From assembly GCA_031267155.1 (NCBI GenBank), contig JAIRZR010000030.1:1-6607 (forward strand): a stretch of DNA of 6,607 nt, read 5' to 3'. Positions 1-6,315 of the stretch are shown in pieces. The notes beneath the pieces were generated by a model that was not told the origin of the DNA, did no database searches, and saw only the letters and a program-made list of their open reading frames with translations. How positions within the stretch are numbered: position 1 is the stretch's first letter; the number at the start of each line of letters is the position of its first letter. The DNA is from Prevotellaceae bacterium (lineage in GTDB: Bacteria > Bacteroidota > Bacteroidia > Bacteroidales > UBA932). Position numbers and translations under genes: made by a program.

Positions 1-28
1 ATCGGGGAGAAAATTTATTTCCATCTAA

Positions 29-289
29 GAGAAAATAAAAATCATTGAAAACAACAGTATATCATTTTATTACAACTATATTTTTCGTAAAAACAAGTTC
101 ATTAGAAACGCTTATTTATTACATAAACCGAATTTCATTTTAACAGGCAGGATATTGGACATCCATTCCAATAGCATGGCACAATATATAAAAATATACG
201 AAGAAAACAGAATTGAAGGACTTTATCAAACCCGTTATCAGCACAAAGGCAGTCAATTGGAATCATGTAAAGATTCAATCATTGCATAA
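29..289 (+). pseudogene. Remnant of an IS630-like transposase, N-terminal helix-turn-helix part
   Basis: The plus-strand frame is open for 86 codons after the TAA at 26-28 and closes at TAA 287-289, but its only ATG lies late, at 176-178. The stretch reading RILDIHSNSMAQYIKIYEE, followed by RIEGLYQTRYQHKGSQLES, resembles the N-terminal DNA-binding region of IS630-like transposases of Bacteroidota, where a helix-turn-helix precedes a 'YLK-Y-EGGIE-L' segment and a 'Y-PKS-LE' linker. The upstream part (RKNKFIRNAYLLHKPN) also fits that family's first helices. Everything after the linker, including the DDE catalytic domain, is missing. The frame ends inside the last codons of the convergent Wzz gene. 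I infer a decayed, non-functional insertion sequence fragment. The assignment is from remembered family appearance; a chance open frame in AT-rich DNA is the alternative. Confidence 0.55.
112..146 (+). repeat. 35-bp dispersed direct repeat, left copy
   Basis: This stretch matches 6328-6362 at 34 of 35 positions in the same orientation; the single difference is T141 against G6357. Similarity stops abruptly on both sides. The left copy lies inside the transposase remnant, where it encodes YLLHKPNFIL. It may therefore be a fragment of an element present more than once in the genome. Confidence 0.85.
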
Positions 290-1349
290 TCCGTTTATAA
301 AAATATACGGCAAGCAGCCATGCTACAATTAAGAATCCACCAAGAAAACCGCCAAGTATTATTCCTTTGATTTTTCCGAAACTCTGTACTCCCAAGGGCA
401 TTATTGGAGCATCGATAACCTGTACCAAAGGTGTTTGTTGTGCCAAATCCAATTTCAGTATCTCTACATTTTTTGCAAGTTCGGAATAAGTCGTTCCGGT
501 TCGTTGTATTGTTGTCTGGATTTTTTGCTGCTCAACCCTCCCAATCTGTCTGGAAGGATTCATATTTTGGTCAAAATATGTTGCCTGATCTTCCAGGGCT
601 TTTTCATATTCCCGTCTTACGGAATCCGCCCGCATTTCCATCATTTCCAGATTAATCCTGGTATTCTTGATTTTAGTCTGTATATAAAACTCGCTTACAA
701 TGTCGATTAGTGTTTCCGTAAAAAGTTTGGCAAACGATTCATCAGGATTAGTAAAAACAATTTGTATGATATCTATATCCTCTCTTTGTCTGCTGATAGA
801 TAATTTTTTGTTTGTGATTCCATTTCCTAAAACATAGAGCAAACTGTCCTGTTTACGGCTGAAATTTGCCCGATTCAATCCTAATGGGAAAGTTATTACT
901 TCTTCCGGTTCTTCCCCGTCTTCCGGAGGATTCAATTCTCTGTAATAGTCGATTAAGCGGCATTGCTTTCCATTGATATTAAGTTCGTTCAACAGTGTGC
1001 GTTCAATCAAATTGCGGGATTGCAGCAATTCTATCATATTGTTTCCTGAAAAAACTCCTCCTCCTCCCGACGAACCGACATTGAATCCGAATTGTCCTGC
1101 CAAAGCAGACAAGCCTCCTCCGGATGAACCTTTTTCAATGACCGAAAAAGAAAGTTCTGCTACATATTCGGGTGTTTTGGAAATGGCATATACCAGTCCC
1201 AGGGAAGCGCTTAACACTCCGGCTATTACAATAGTTATCCATTTTGAAAGGAGATATTTCCATATCTCTTTTATTTTCAGAATCAAATCTTTCAAAGATA
1301 TTTCATCGTTATTCTGTACTTGATGAGTTCCGTTTTCTTTAGTTGCCAT
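279..1349 (-). CDS. Wzz-like polysaccharide chain-length determinant / co-polymerase
   Basis: This 356-residue inner-membrane protein belongs to the Wzz (polysaccharide co-polymerase) superfamily, which governs the chain length of O-antigen, capsule or exopolysaccharide. It has the expected plan: a short cytoplasmic N terminus, a membrane helix at about residues 37-57 followed by the usual TPEYVAELSF strand, a large periplasmic part with a charged helical stretch likely to form coiled coil (about 225-300), a proline-containing DAPIMPLG segment at 313-320, and a second membrane helix at about 327-350. A glycine-rich patch (about 74-104) follows the first strand. No Walker motif or tyrosine-rich kinase tail is present, so it is not a fused BY-kinase. 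The ATG lies 19 nt after the stop of the SLBB export gene, which supports co-transcription and a joint export machine. The TGA falls inside the convergent transposase remnant, so the last few codons may be altered. The exact polymer is unknown. Confidence 0.88.
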   Translation of the reverse strand: MATKENGTHQVQNNDEISLKDLILKIKEIWKYLLSKWITIVIAGVLSASLGLVYAISKTPEYVAELSFSVIEKGSSGGGLSALAGQFGFNVGSSGGGGVFSGNNMIELLQSRNLIERTLLNELNINGKQCRLIDYYRELNPPEDGEEPEEVITFPLGLNRANFSRKQDSLLYVLGNGITNKKLSISRQREDIDIIQIVFTNPDESFAKLFTETLIDIVSEFYIQTKIKNTRINLEMMEMRADSVRREYEKALEDQATYFDQNMNPSRQIGRVEQQKIQTTIQRTGTTYSELAKNVEILKLDLAQQTPLVQVIDAPIMPLGVQSFGKIKGIILGGFLGGFLIVAWLLAVYFYKRIMQ

Positions 1350-1368
1350 AAATAAAAATAATTGTTTT

Positions 1369-3756
1369 CTATCTAAATAAACTGATTATCAATGCTGCCA
1401 CAGTAACAAGTGAAGAAGTAAGCGCTACTGTCTCGCCTATCGACATACGGTTGCCTTCGCTTTTTGGTTTTTCCGGTACATGAATCTTTGCACCCGGTTT
1501 AATCTCCGGATAATTGCGGAAAAACAATACACGCCTTGTAGCCTGTGACTCTCCATTGGCATAAATGACAAACGATTTCCGTTTTAATGCGTTCGGAGAA
1601 AAACCTCCCGAACGATTGATATAATACATAAAAGACTGGTTTTTACTGTATCTGACAAGGGAAGGTAACAGCACCTTACCCTGTACCTGTACTGTCTGTA
1701 ACTCTTTGGGAATACTGATAATATCCCCGTTTTCCAGGTATAAATCCAATTCGGAACCCGGTTTTTTCAAAATTTCACCAAGTTTTATGCCTACAATACT
1801 CTCTTTTTGAAAAAAATCTACTGAATCTATTAACTTGTCGGAAGTATTTTTTAGTATATTCTGTTCTATTTTTTCTCTGGCAATAGTAGTTGCTATTTTT
1901 CGTATCATAAATGCGCCTTCCGGATAAGCATACATTCTTAATCCTCCGGCTTTCTTTATCACATCCGATATCCTTTCCTGATTCGAGGTAAGTGCATAAT
2001 TTCCGGGATAAAGAACTTCTCCTTCAAGCATAACTTTCTTAATGTCAGTATATCCGGAAAGAGGTCTGATGATAGCAATATCGTGAGGCTCCAGACTAAA
2101 ATCCAATCCGTCAAGATTCTTATCGACAGTGAAAGTATGCTGTTTCGCTATCTGTTTACCTGCTTTTAAAACATCCGGATCTGTTTCCAGCCTGTATATT
2201 TCGATATTTCTCAGTTCGGCATTGTCTTTGACGCCTCCGGCAGCGAAAATCAAATCCTGTAAGGTTATATTTTCGTGATAGTCATGCTCGCCGGGGTTTT
2301 TCACCTCTCCAAAAATGGATACTTTTTTCACTTCCTGCATTTCTATGGCAGATGCAATCGTTATTATATCCTCCTTTTTAAGAGGGAAATCCGATTCTCC
2401 CGAAATCACGGCATTTACGTTGAAAGACAGTATTTCCGTTTCCTTATTGTCTTTTTCGCGAACAACAGTTCCCCTGTGGAGAAATGCATCTTCCTTTAAA
2501 CCATCCGCCTTTTCTATCAACTGCTTTATTGTCATATCTCCGGATAAGGCATACGTTCCGGGACGGAAAACCGCTCCCTTTATTTGCACTCTGTTTTCGA
2601 AACGGTCAAGCAAGGCATTTACCTCAAACACATCTCCATCTTCTACCGTAAAAGAGCTAAAATTATTGAAGGCAAGGTCTTCCACCCTCTTTTCTTTTTC
2701 CGTATTCCGGTAAACAGCAATTTTGTCCCTGTATGCATTAGTGGTAAATCCTCCGGCATAATTCACTATCTTCTGGAAAGATTCTCCGTCGACTGCTTCA
2801 AAATATCCGGTGTTTTTGAATTCGCCCTTTAATTCGATTCTCTTCTTATACGGCTCAATTTTAAGCACGTCCTGATCATGAAGCTGTATATTGTTCTTTA
2901 TTTCTCCAGTCAGGAGAAAATCATAAACATCGACAAGAGCTATAGTTTTATTGTTCCTTATTACTTTAATTTCTCTGAACGAGCCGTTTCTGTTTGGACC
3001 TCCGCAAGCGTTCAAAGTATTGAAAACAGAAGAAACAGAAGGCACGTCGTATGTTCCCGGTCTAAAAGCCTCGCCTACAACAATAACCTTTATACTGCGA
3101 ATATTTCCCAAAGTAACGCTCACAAAAGTTTTATCGGAGTTAATATTGTTATAAAGCGAAGTCAGTTTATTTGTAATCAGCTTTTTTGCCTGCTCAATTG
3201 TCAGTCCGCTAACATGAACTAGCCCTAAGCCGCTTATATATATTGATCCTTCGGGAGAAATAGTCACGCGATAATTGTTTTCGTTAAATCCAAATACATT
3301 GATTATCAATTCGTCGTCGGGGCCAAGCAGATAGTTTTCAGGAGTAGGAAGTCTGAGATTCGGCTCGAATGTCAGATTTGAAGTGTTGAACAGCGAGGAG
3401 CCGTATATTCTTGTCCCGTCATTGGATTCAACACTATAAAGATCTGCTTCATATTTGGCATTTTGCGAAATGGATGCCGAGGAAACATAATCCTGACGCT
3501 TTTCCGAAGCAGTCAGGCTTTCAATTCGTGCTTTCAGTTTCTTCCATTCTTCGGGAGACATGCCGCTTTGTGGCGCCTGTTCCTCCAGTTGTTCCAAAGT
3601 ATAACCGTCTTTTGTTACCTGATCTACGAAATTTCTAATCTGATCATCGGACAGATTATCTACTTTGATAGATTTAATTTCCTGAAATCCGATATTCTGG
3701 CAGTACAGGTTGCCGTTTATAAAAAGACAAAAGAGTATAAATAAAATTTTTTTCAT
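1369..3756 (-). CDS. Wza-like outer-membrane polysaccharide export protein with multiple SLBB domains
   Basis: This 795-residue protein is predicted to form the periplasm and outer-membrane conduit for an exopolysaccharide or capsule. A Sec signal peptide covers about residues 1-19 (FILFCLFINGNLYC|Q); Cys19 could be a lipidation site, but Leu-Tyr before it is a poor lipobox. A helical, charged region (about 35-85) is followed by the polysaccharide export (PES) domain at about 137-216, with LLGPDDELIINVFG and SPEGSIYISGLG. Six SLBB-type repeats then start near 222, 306, 389, 478, 574 and 688; most carry a G-hydrophobic-PG-Y core and end in a (A/S)GG turn. The C terminus has one hydrophobic helix (about 772-793), comparable to the outer-membrane helix of Wza, and ends in FR. 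Its ATG overlaps the TAA of the DUF1080 gene by one base, and the Wzz gene follows after 19 nt. Wza itself has fewer SLBB domains; long versions are common in Bacteroidota. Confidence 0.92.
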   Translation of the reverse strand: MKKILFILFCLFINGNLYCQNIGFQEIKSIKVDNLSDDQIRNFVDQVTKDGYTLEQLEEQAPQSGMSPEEWKKLKARIESLTASEKRQDYVSSASISQNAKYEADLYSVESNDGTRIYGSSLFNTSNLTFEPNLRLPTPENYLLGPDDELIINVFGFNENNYRVTISPEGSIYISGLGLVHVSGLTIEQAKKLITNKLTSLYNNINSDKTFVSVTLGNIRSIKVIVVGEAFRPGTYDVPSVSSVFNTLNACGGPNRNGSFREIKVIRNNKTIALVDVYDFLLTGEIKNNIQLHDQDVLKIEPYKKRIELKGEFKNTGYFEAVDGESFQKIVNYAGGFTTNAYRDKIAVYRNTEKEKRVEDLAFNNFSSFTVEDGDVFEVNALLDRFENRVQIKGAVFRPGTYALSGDMTIKQLIEKADGLKEDAFLHRGTVVREKDNKETEILSFNVNAVISGESDFPLKKEDIITIASAIEMQEVKKVSIFGEVKNPGEHDYHENITLQDLIFAAGGVKDNAELRNIEIYRLETDPDVLKAGKQIAKQHTFTVDKNLDGLDFSLEPHDIAIIRPLSGYTDIKKVMLEGEVLYPGNYALTSNQERISDVIKKAGGLRMYAYPEGAFMIRKIATTIAREKIEQNILKNTSDKLIDSVDFFQKESIVGIKLGEILKKPGSELDLYLENGDIISIPKELQTVQVQGKVLLPSLVRYSKNQSFMYYINRSGGFSPNALKRKSFVIYANGESQATRRVLFFRNYPEIKPGAKIHVPEKPKSEGNRMSIGETVALTSSLVTVAALIISLFR

Positions 3757-4391
3757 TATAAATCAGTAACCGTTATATTTTTAAATTGAATATCCCTGCC
3801 TTCGCTTTGCAACCCTATATATCCGGATTTCACTTTGCTGCTTGCAGCATTCTGATGTATTCCGTTGATAAACACATTTATTACACCGTCCTGAACAAAT
3901 ATGTTTGCATGATTCCATTCTCCCACAGGTTTTTCGCTCGACGGATTAGTCTTTTTCAGCACGGGAAAGTCGGGCCGTCCTTCCGGAGGAGCTTTGTATT
4001 CGTTGAGATTCGAACCGCCTAACAGTACCAGATCTCCTGCATTACCGGCGCCCAACTGACATTCGATACCGTTAGGAAACGGATTTTTCGGATCTTCAAT
4101 CAGCACAAATATACCGCTGTTAGTCGCCTCGACAGGCCAGCGCCATTCAACATGCAAAACACAGTTACTGTATTTTTTTTTGGTGTACATATAGCCGAGC
4201 GTACCCTTAATATGGATAATGCTGTCACGTACAGAATATACCTGACTGGCAGGTTTGGAATTTTTTTCGACTATGAAATTCCATCCGTTCAAATCCTTTC
4301 CGTTGAATAATTTTTCAACTTTCTGCGCTTCCACTCCATTGGTGAAACATAATAAAGACGCAATCGTCAGTAAAAAAGTAAATTTATTCAT
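3756..4391 (-). CDS. Secreted DUF1080 / 3-keto-disaccharide hydrolase family protein
   Basis: This 211-residue protein has a signal peptide (about 1-22, ending NGVEA|Q) and a single DUF1080 domain (Pfam PF06439 as I recall it), which folds like a concanavalin-type beta-sandwich. The family signature is visible: LFNGKDLNGWNF at 28-39, SGIFVLIEDP at 92-101, NGIECQLGAG at 107-116, a GEWNHANIFVQDG strand pair at 157-169, and the closing GYIGLQSEGRDIQFKNI at 190-206. Some family members from Bacteroides act on 3-keto-glycosides, but many are uncharacterised, so substrate and chemistry are open. With no lipobox it is probably periplasmic or exported. Its TAA overlaps the ATG of the polysaccharide export gene (TAATG), which implies translational coupling and a role in trimming, modifying or sensing the exported polymer. 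That role is inference. A consensus promoter lies about 70 nt upstream of the start. Confidence 0.87.
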   Translation of the reverse strand: MNKFTFLLTIASLLCFTNGVEAQKVEKLFNGKDLNGWNFIVEKNSKPASQVYSVRDSIIHIKGTLGYMYTKKKYSNCVLHVEWRWPVEATNSGIFVLIEDPKNPFPNGIECQLGAGNAGDLVLLGGSNLNEYKAPPEGRPDFPVLKKTNPSSEKPVGEWNHANIFVQDGVINVFINGIHQNAASSKVKSGYIGLQSEGRDIQFKNITVTDL

Positions 4392-4459
4392 AACTATAAT
4401 TTTTAATCAATAATTGATAATTAAGGAGTTGCTATAAAAAAACAACCTACTTCAGTGTG

Positions 4460-4491
4460 CAAACCTACATGAAATTTATGAAACTTGCAAA
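4460..4491 (-). promoter_or_regulatory. Bacteroides-type sigma promoter for the DUF1080-export-Wzz operon
   Basis: On the minus strand TTTG (4488-4491) is followed by a 20-nt spacer and TAGGTTTG (4460-4467). This matches the Bacteroidota primary sigma consensus (-33 TTTG, 19-21 nt, -7 TAnnTTTG) at every defined position. Transcription would start near 4450-4455, giving a leader of about 60 nt before the ATG at 4391. It sits left of the palindrome cluster, so the operon can be expressed independently of tpiA. Confidence 0.7.
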
Positions 4492-4591
4492 TAGATATGA
4501 AAAACAAAATACAGCTGTAACTTTTTTTATACTGCACGCGGAGCAGTTTTGTGCATTGCGGGGAAACTCCGTAAGGAGTTCAAAATGGATA

Positions 4592-4621
4592 ATCCCGAAC
4601 AAGCGTAGCGCAGTTCGGGAT
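4592..4621. repeat. 9-bp-arm hairpin, loop AAGCGTAGCGCA
   Basis: Arms ATCCCGAAC (4592-4600) and GTTCGGGAT (4613-4621) are perfectly complementary around a 12-nt loop that itself contains GCG-TAG-CGC. It is a sibling of the hairpin at 4731-4760, with the same arm and loop lengths. Confidence 0.88.
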
Positions 4622-4730
4622 ACATACATCTCTCCACAATTCCGTAAGGAATTGAACAGTAAGAACTTCTTTCTATCAAGCCCACAAGGAATTGAACTCC
4701 TTCGGAGTTCTGACGGAACTTTGACGGTTT

Positions 4731-4760
4731 ACCCCGGGCAAGCGAAGCGCAGCCCGGGGT
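4731..4760. repeat. 9-bp-arm hairpin, loop AAGCGAAGCGCA
   Basis: Arms ACCCCGGGC (4731-4739) and GCCCGGGGT (4752-4760) pair perfectly around a 12-nt loop. Compared with 4592-4621 the loop differs at one base, while the stem differs at three base pairs, each changed on both arms. Confidence 0.88.
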
Positions 4761-4837
4761 TATCTATATCAGACGCCTACGGCGTCAAAAAGACGTGAAG
4801 CATTTCTACATTTTTATCTCACAATTTTAGCCCGTGC

Positions 4838-4869
4838 ATATTATAACAGTATAATATTATAACAGTATA
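4838..4869. repeat. Perfect 16-bp tandem duplication
   Basis: ATATTATAACAGTATA occurs at 4838-4853 and again, immediately adjacent, at 4854-4869 with no mismatch. It lies 15-46 nt beyond the stop of the Yip1-type gene. Identity of the copies suggests a recent slippage duplication, or a paired protein-binding site. Confidence 0.9.
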
Positions 4870-4883
4870 TGAACATGGCTGTC

Positions 4884-5441
4884 TTACCTGCTTAAGGGCA
4901 CCATAAGCAGATACAGGCAGAAAAACAGAAGTATAACGATTTCAAAGACAAGCAGCAGGCATTGCAGGAAGGAGATCTTCAGGCTTTTTTTGCAGGCGAT
5001 GAAAAGCAGTATCAGGGAATAAAGCAGTCCGAAAGGCAGCAGATACTGCCTGTTGCCGAAGATAAGGCTGAGCGAGTAACACCACAGTAAGGGAAAGAAA
5101 GAATATACCGTCAAGTTAAAATTTCCCTCCCAGCTGATTTTTCGTATATGCTTGAGGAAACGCAGAAATATCGACGAGACAAGCATCGTGAAAAAAGGGA
5201 TAAAAATTTCGGACATCCATCCGGGGAAACCTTTCACAAGCGACAGCAAACCCGGAACAAGACAGCATGCAAACAAAAATACAACAGTTTCGATTGTATA
5301 TCCGGATTCCTTTTTCATCGATTCCCAGGTTTTAAGCGGGGAGAACAGAATCCCTTTCACCCGCTGTTTCAACTTTGCATGATAGAAATTCACTTGCTGC
5401 AAACAGTTGTAAATTGTGGATAATGAACAGCAGGTGTTCAT
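4884..5441 (-). CDS. Yip1-type five-helix membrane protein of unknown function
   Basis: This 185-residue hydrophobic protein begins with a short basic segment, KQRVKGILFSPLKTWESMKKE (about residues 25-45), that is characteristic of the Yip1 domain family, followed by about five membrane helices (near 50-70, 76-96, 108-128, 132-150 and 156-180). Bacterial Yip1-domain proteins sit in the inner membrane and have no settled function. The gene follows tpiA after 31 nt and has no promoter-like site of its own, so it is probably co-transcribed. The start is uncertain: the first 17 residues (MNTCCSLSTIYNCLQQ and on) do not look like the family, and the ATG lies inside a perfect inverted repeat. A GTG at residue 18 (VNFYHAKLKQRVKG) would give a more typical 168-residue protein. 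Confidence 0.72.
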   Translation of the reverse strand: MNTCCSLSTIYNCLQQVNFYHAKLKQRVKGILFSPLKTWESMKKESGYTIETVVFLFACCLVPGLLSLVKGFPGWMSEIFIPFFTMLVSSIFLRFLKHIRKISWEGNFNLTVYSFFPLLWCYSLSLIFGNRQYLLPFGLLYSLILLFIACKKSLKISFLQCLLLVFEIVILLFFCLYLLMVPLSR

Positions 5442-5447
5442 TATCCA
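5417..5447. repeat. Perfect 12-bp inverted repeat over the annotated start of the Yip1-type gene
   Basis: TGGATAATGAAC (5417-5428) and GTTCATTATCCA (5436-5447) are exact reverse complements separated by 7 nt. The right arm contains the minus-strand ATG (5439-5441), so in RNA the start codon would be buried in the stem. It may block initiation there, mark a downstream start, or be an intergenic palindrome or terminator after tpiA without a following T-run. Confidence 0.85.
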
Positions 5448-5472
5448 TAATTCAAATAAAACTGATCCTTAG

Positions 5473-6222
5473 TTAAAACGACTTTGCAATGGCAATAAAG
5501 TCATCGGACTTTAAAGAAGCGCCGCCGATCAATCCTCCATCTACATCCCCGTTTGCAAACAGCGATTTCGCATTTGCAGGATTACAGCTTCCGCCGTAAA
5601 GGATTGATGTTTCGCAGGCTTTTGCACCGAATTTTTCGGCAAGAGTCTTGCGGATAAAAGCGTGAATTTCCTGTGCCTGTTCCGGAGTTGCGGTTTTTCC
5701 CGTTCCGATAGCCCAGACAGGCTCGTAGGCGATTATCACTTTCCCGAAATCTTCTTCCTCCAAATTGAAGACAGTGTTCTGCAACTGTGTCTTAATCACT
5801 TCGAAATGGCGATTGCCTTCTCTTTCCGCGAGTTTTTCGCCTACGCAGAATATCGGAGACAGATTGCCGGCAAAACATTGACGCAGTTTTTTGTTCAGAG
5901 TTTCATCGGTTTCGCCATAATATTCGCGGCGTTCCGAATGTCCCAGTATGCAGTAAGCAGCGCCTGTTTCGGCAATCATCGAGGCAGCCACTTCGCCGGT
6001 ATATGCGCCCGAAGTTTCGGCAGCGCAGTTTTGAGCGCTCAAAGCCGTCCTGGAGCCGCGCAGTTTGTCGGCAACTTTTGTTAAATGCGTAAAGGGCGGA
6101 GCGACGATCAGCAGAACTCCATCTACATCTTTTGATTTTTCTACAATTTCGGCACTCAGGCGCTCGCCTTCGGATATGGAAGTATTCATTTTCCAGTTCC
6201 CTGCAACAATTTTTTTTCTCAT
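5473..6222 (-). CDS. tpiA: Triosephosphate isomerase
   Basis: This cytoplasmic enzyme interconverts dihydroxyacetone phosphate and glyceraldehyde 3-phosphate in glycolysis and gluconeogenesis, working as a dimer of TIM barrels. At 249 residues it has the standard bacterial length. All diagnostic parts are present: GNWKMN at 8-13 with substrate-binding Asn9 and Lys11, electrophile His95 in ILGHSERRE (92-100), catalytic base Glu167 in AYEPVWAIGTGK (165-176), the mobile phosphate-gripping loop 6 at about 169-179, YGGS at 209-212, and the closing GGASL (233-237) that binds phosphate. Nothing is missing, so it should be active. The ATG directly precedes RKKIVAGNWKMN, the expected N terminus. A Bacteroides-type -7 site lies about 95 nt upstream, and the Yip1-type gene follows 31 nt downstream. 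It is a housekeeping gene in an otherwise accessory-looking neighbourhood. Confidence 0.98.
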   Translation of the reverse strand: MRKKIVAGNWKMNTSISEGERLSAEIVEKSKDVDGVLLIVAPPFTHLTKVADKLRGSRTALSAQNCAAETSGAYTGEVAASMIAETGAAYCILGHSERREYYGETDETLNKKLRQCFAGNLSPIFCVGEKLAEREGNRHFEVIKTQLQNTVFNLEEEDFGKVIIAYEPVWAIGTGKTATPEQAQEIHAFIRKTLAEKFGAKACETSILYGGSCNPANAKSLFANGDVDGGLIGGASLKSDDFIAIAKSF

Positions 6223-6315
6223 TATATGAAAATATTTAATTTATAATATTTAAATTCTTTTTCAAGCATTACTCGATTTTATTTTAAATGCACTGTTCAT
6301 TCTAATAATTTCGCG

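Larger units (their letters stand above)
4531..4786. repeat. Cluster of REP-like short palindromes
   Basis: At least six perfect stem-loops lie here in 256 bp: ACTGC/GCAGT (4531-4547), AACTCC-GTAA-GGAGTT (4565-4580), a 9-bp stem at 4592-4621, CAATTCC-GTAA-GGAATTG (4637-4654), GAACTCC-TTC-GGAGTTC (4694-4710), a 9-bp stem at 4731-4760, and GACGCC-TAC-GGCGTC (4772-4786). A 12-mer AAGGAATTGAAC occurs twice (4646-4657, 4686-4697). The repeated scheme of arm, CC, a 3-4 nt turn, GG, arm suggests one family of intergenic palindromic elements. Transcript-end protection or termination is possible but not shown. Confidence 0.8.
4392..4883. other. 492-nt intergenic region with promoter, REP-like palindromes and a tandem repeat
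   Basis: No credible gene lies here. Read from the right, it holds a perfect 16-bp tandem duplication (4838-4869), a cluster of short palindromes (4531-4786) and the promoter of the DUF1080 operon (4460-4491). The segment 4392-4450 is an AT-rich leader with TCAAT-A-ATTGA as its only small palindrome. The plus-strand open frame at 4457-4798 crosses all the palindromes, contains both arms of each and resembles no protein family, so I treat it as accidental. Confidence 0.8.

Noticed and set aside
1..24. Possible start of a further minus-strand gene (ATG at 22-24, reading MEINFLPD)
   Set aside because: Only eight codons are visible, with no promoter or other support, and it lies beside the plus-strand transposase remnant.
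2315..2713. Plus-strand open frame of 132 codons
   Set aside because: It lies wholly antisense within the SLBB export gene, which has clear domains; the peptide resembles nothing.
4531..4786. CRISPR array
   Set aside because: Palindromes differ in sequence and spacing; there is no constant repeat with unique spacers of equal length and no cas gene.
4772..4790. Intrinsic terminator for the tpiA-Yip1 unit
   Set aside because: On the minus strand the T-run comes before the GACGCC stem, not after it; on the plus strand the run is A. The orientation does not fit a terminator.
4457..4798. Plus-strand open frame of 113 codons in the intergenic region
   Set aside because: It runs through all the palindromes, so its protein is a by-product of repeats; it shows no family resemblance, and its 5' end lies on the operon promoter.
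5662..6084. Plus-strand open frame of 140 codons
   Set aside because: It is antisense to tpiA, whose catalytic motifs are all in place; it is a shadow frame.
6228..6253. AT-only inverted repeat in the tpiA leader (AAATATT/AATATTT)
   Set aside because: Seven A/T pairs in an AT-rich leader are expected by chance and would be unstable; no riboswitch-like structure accompanies it.
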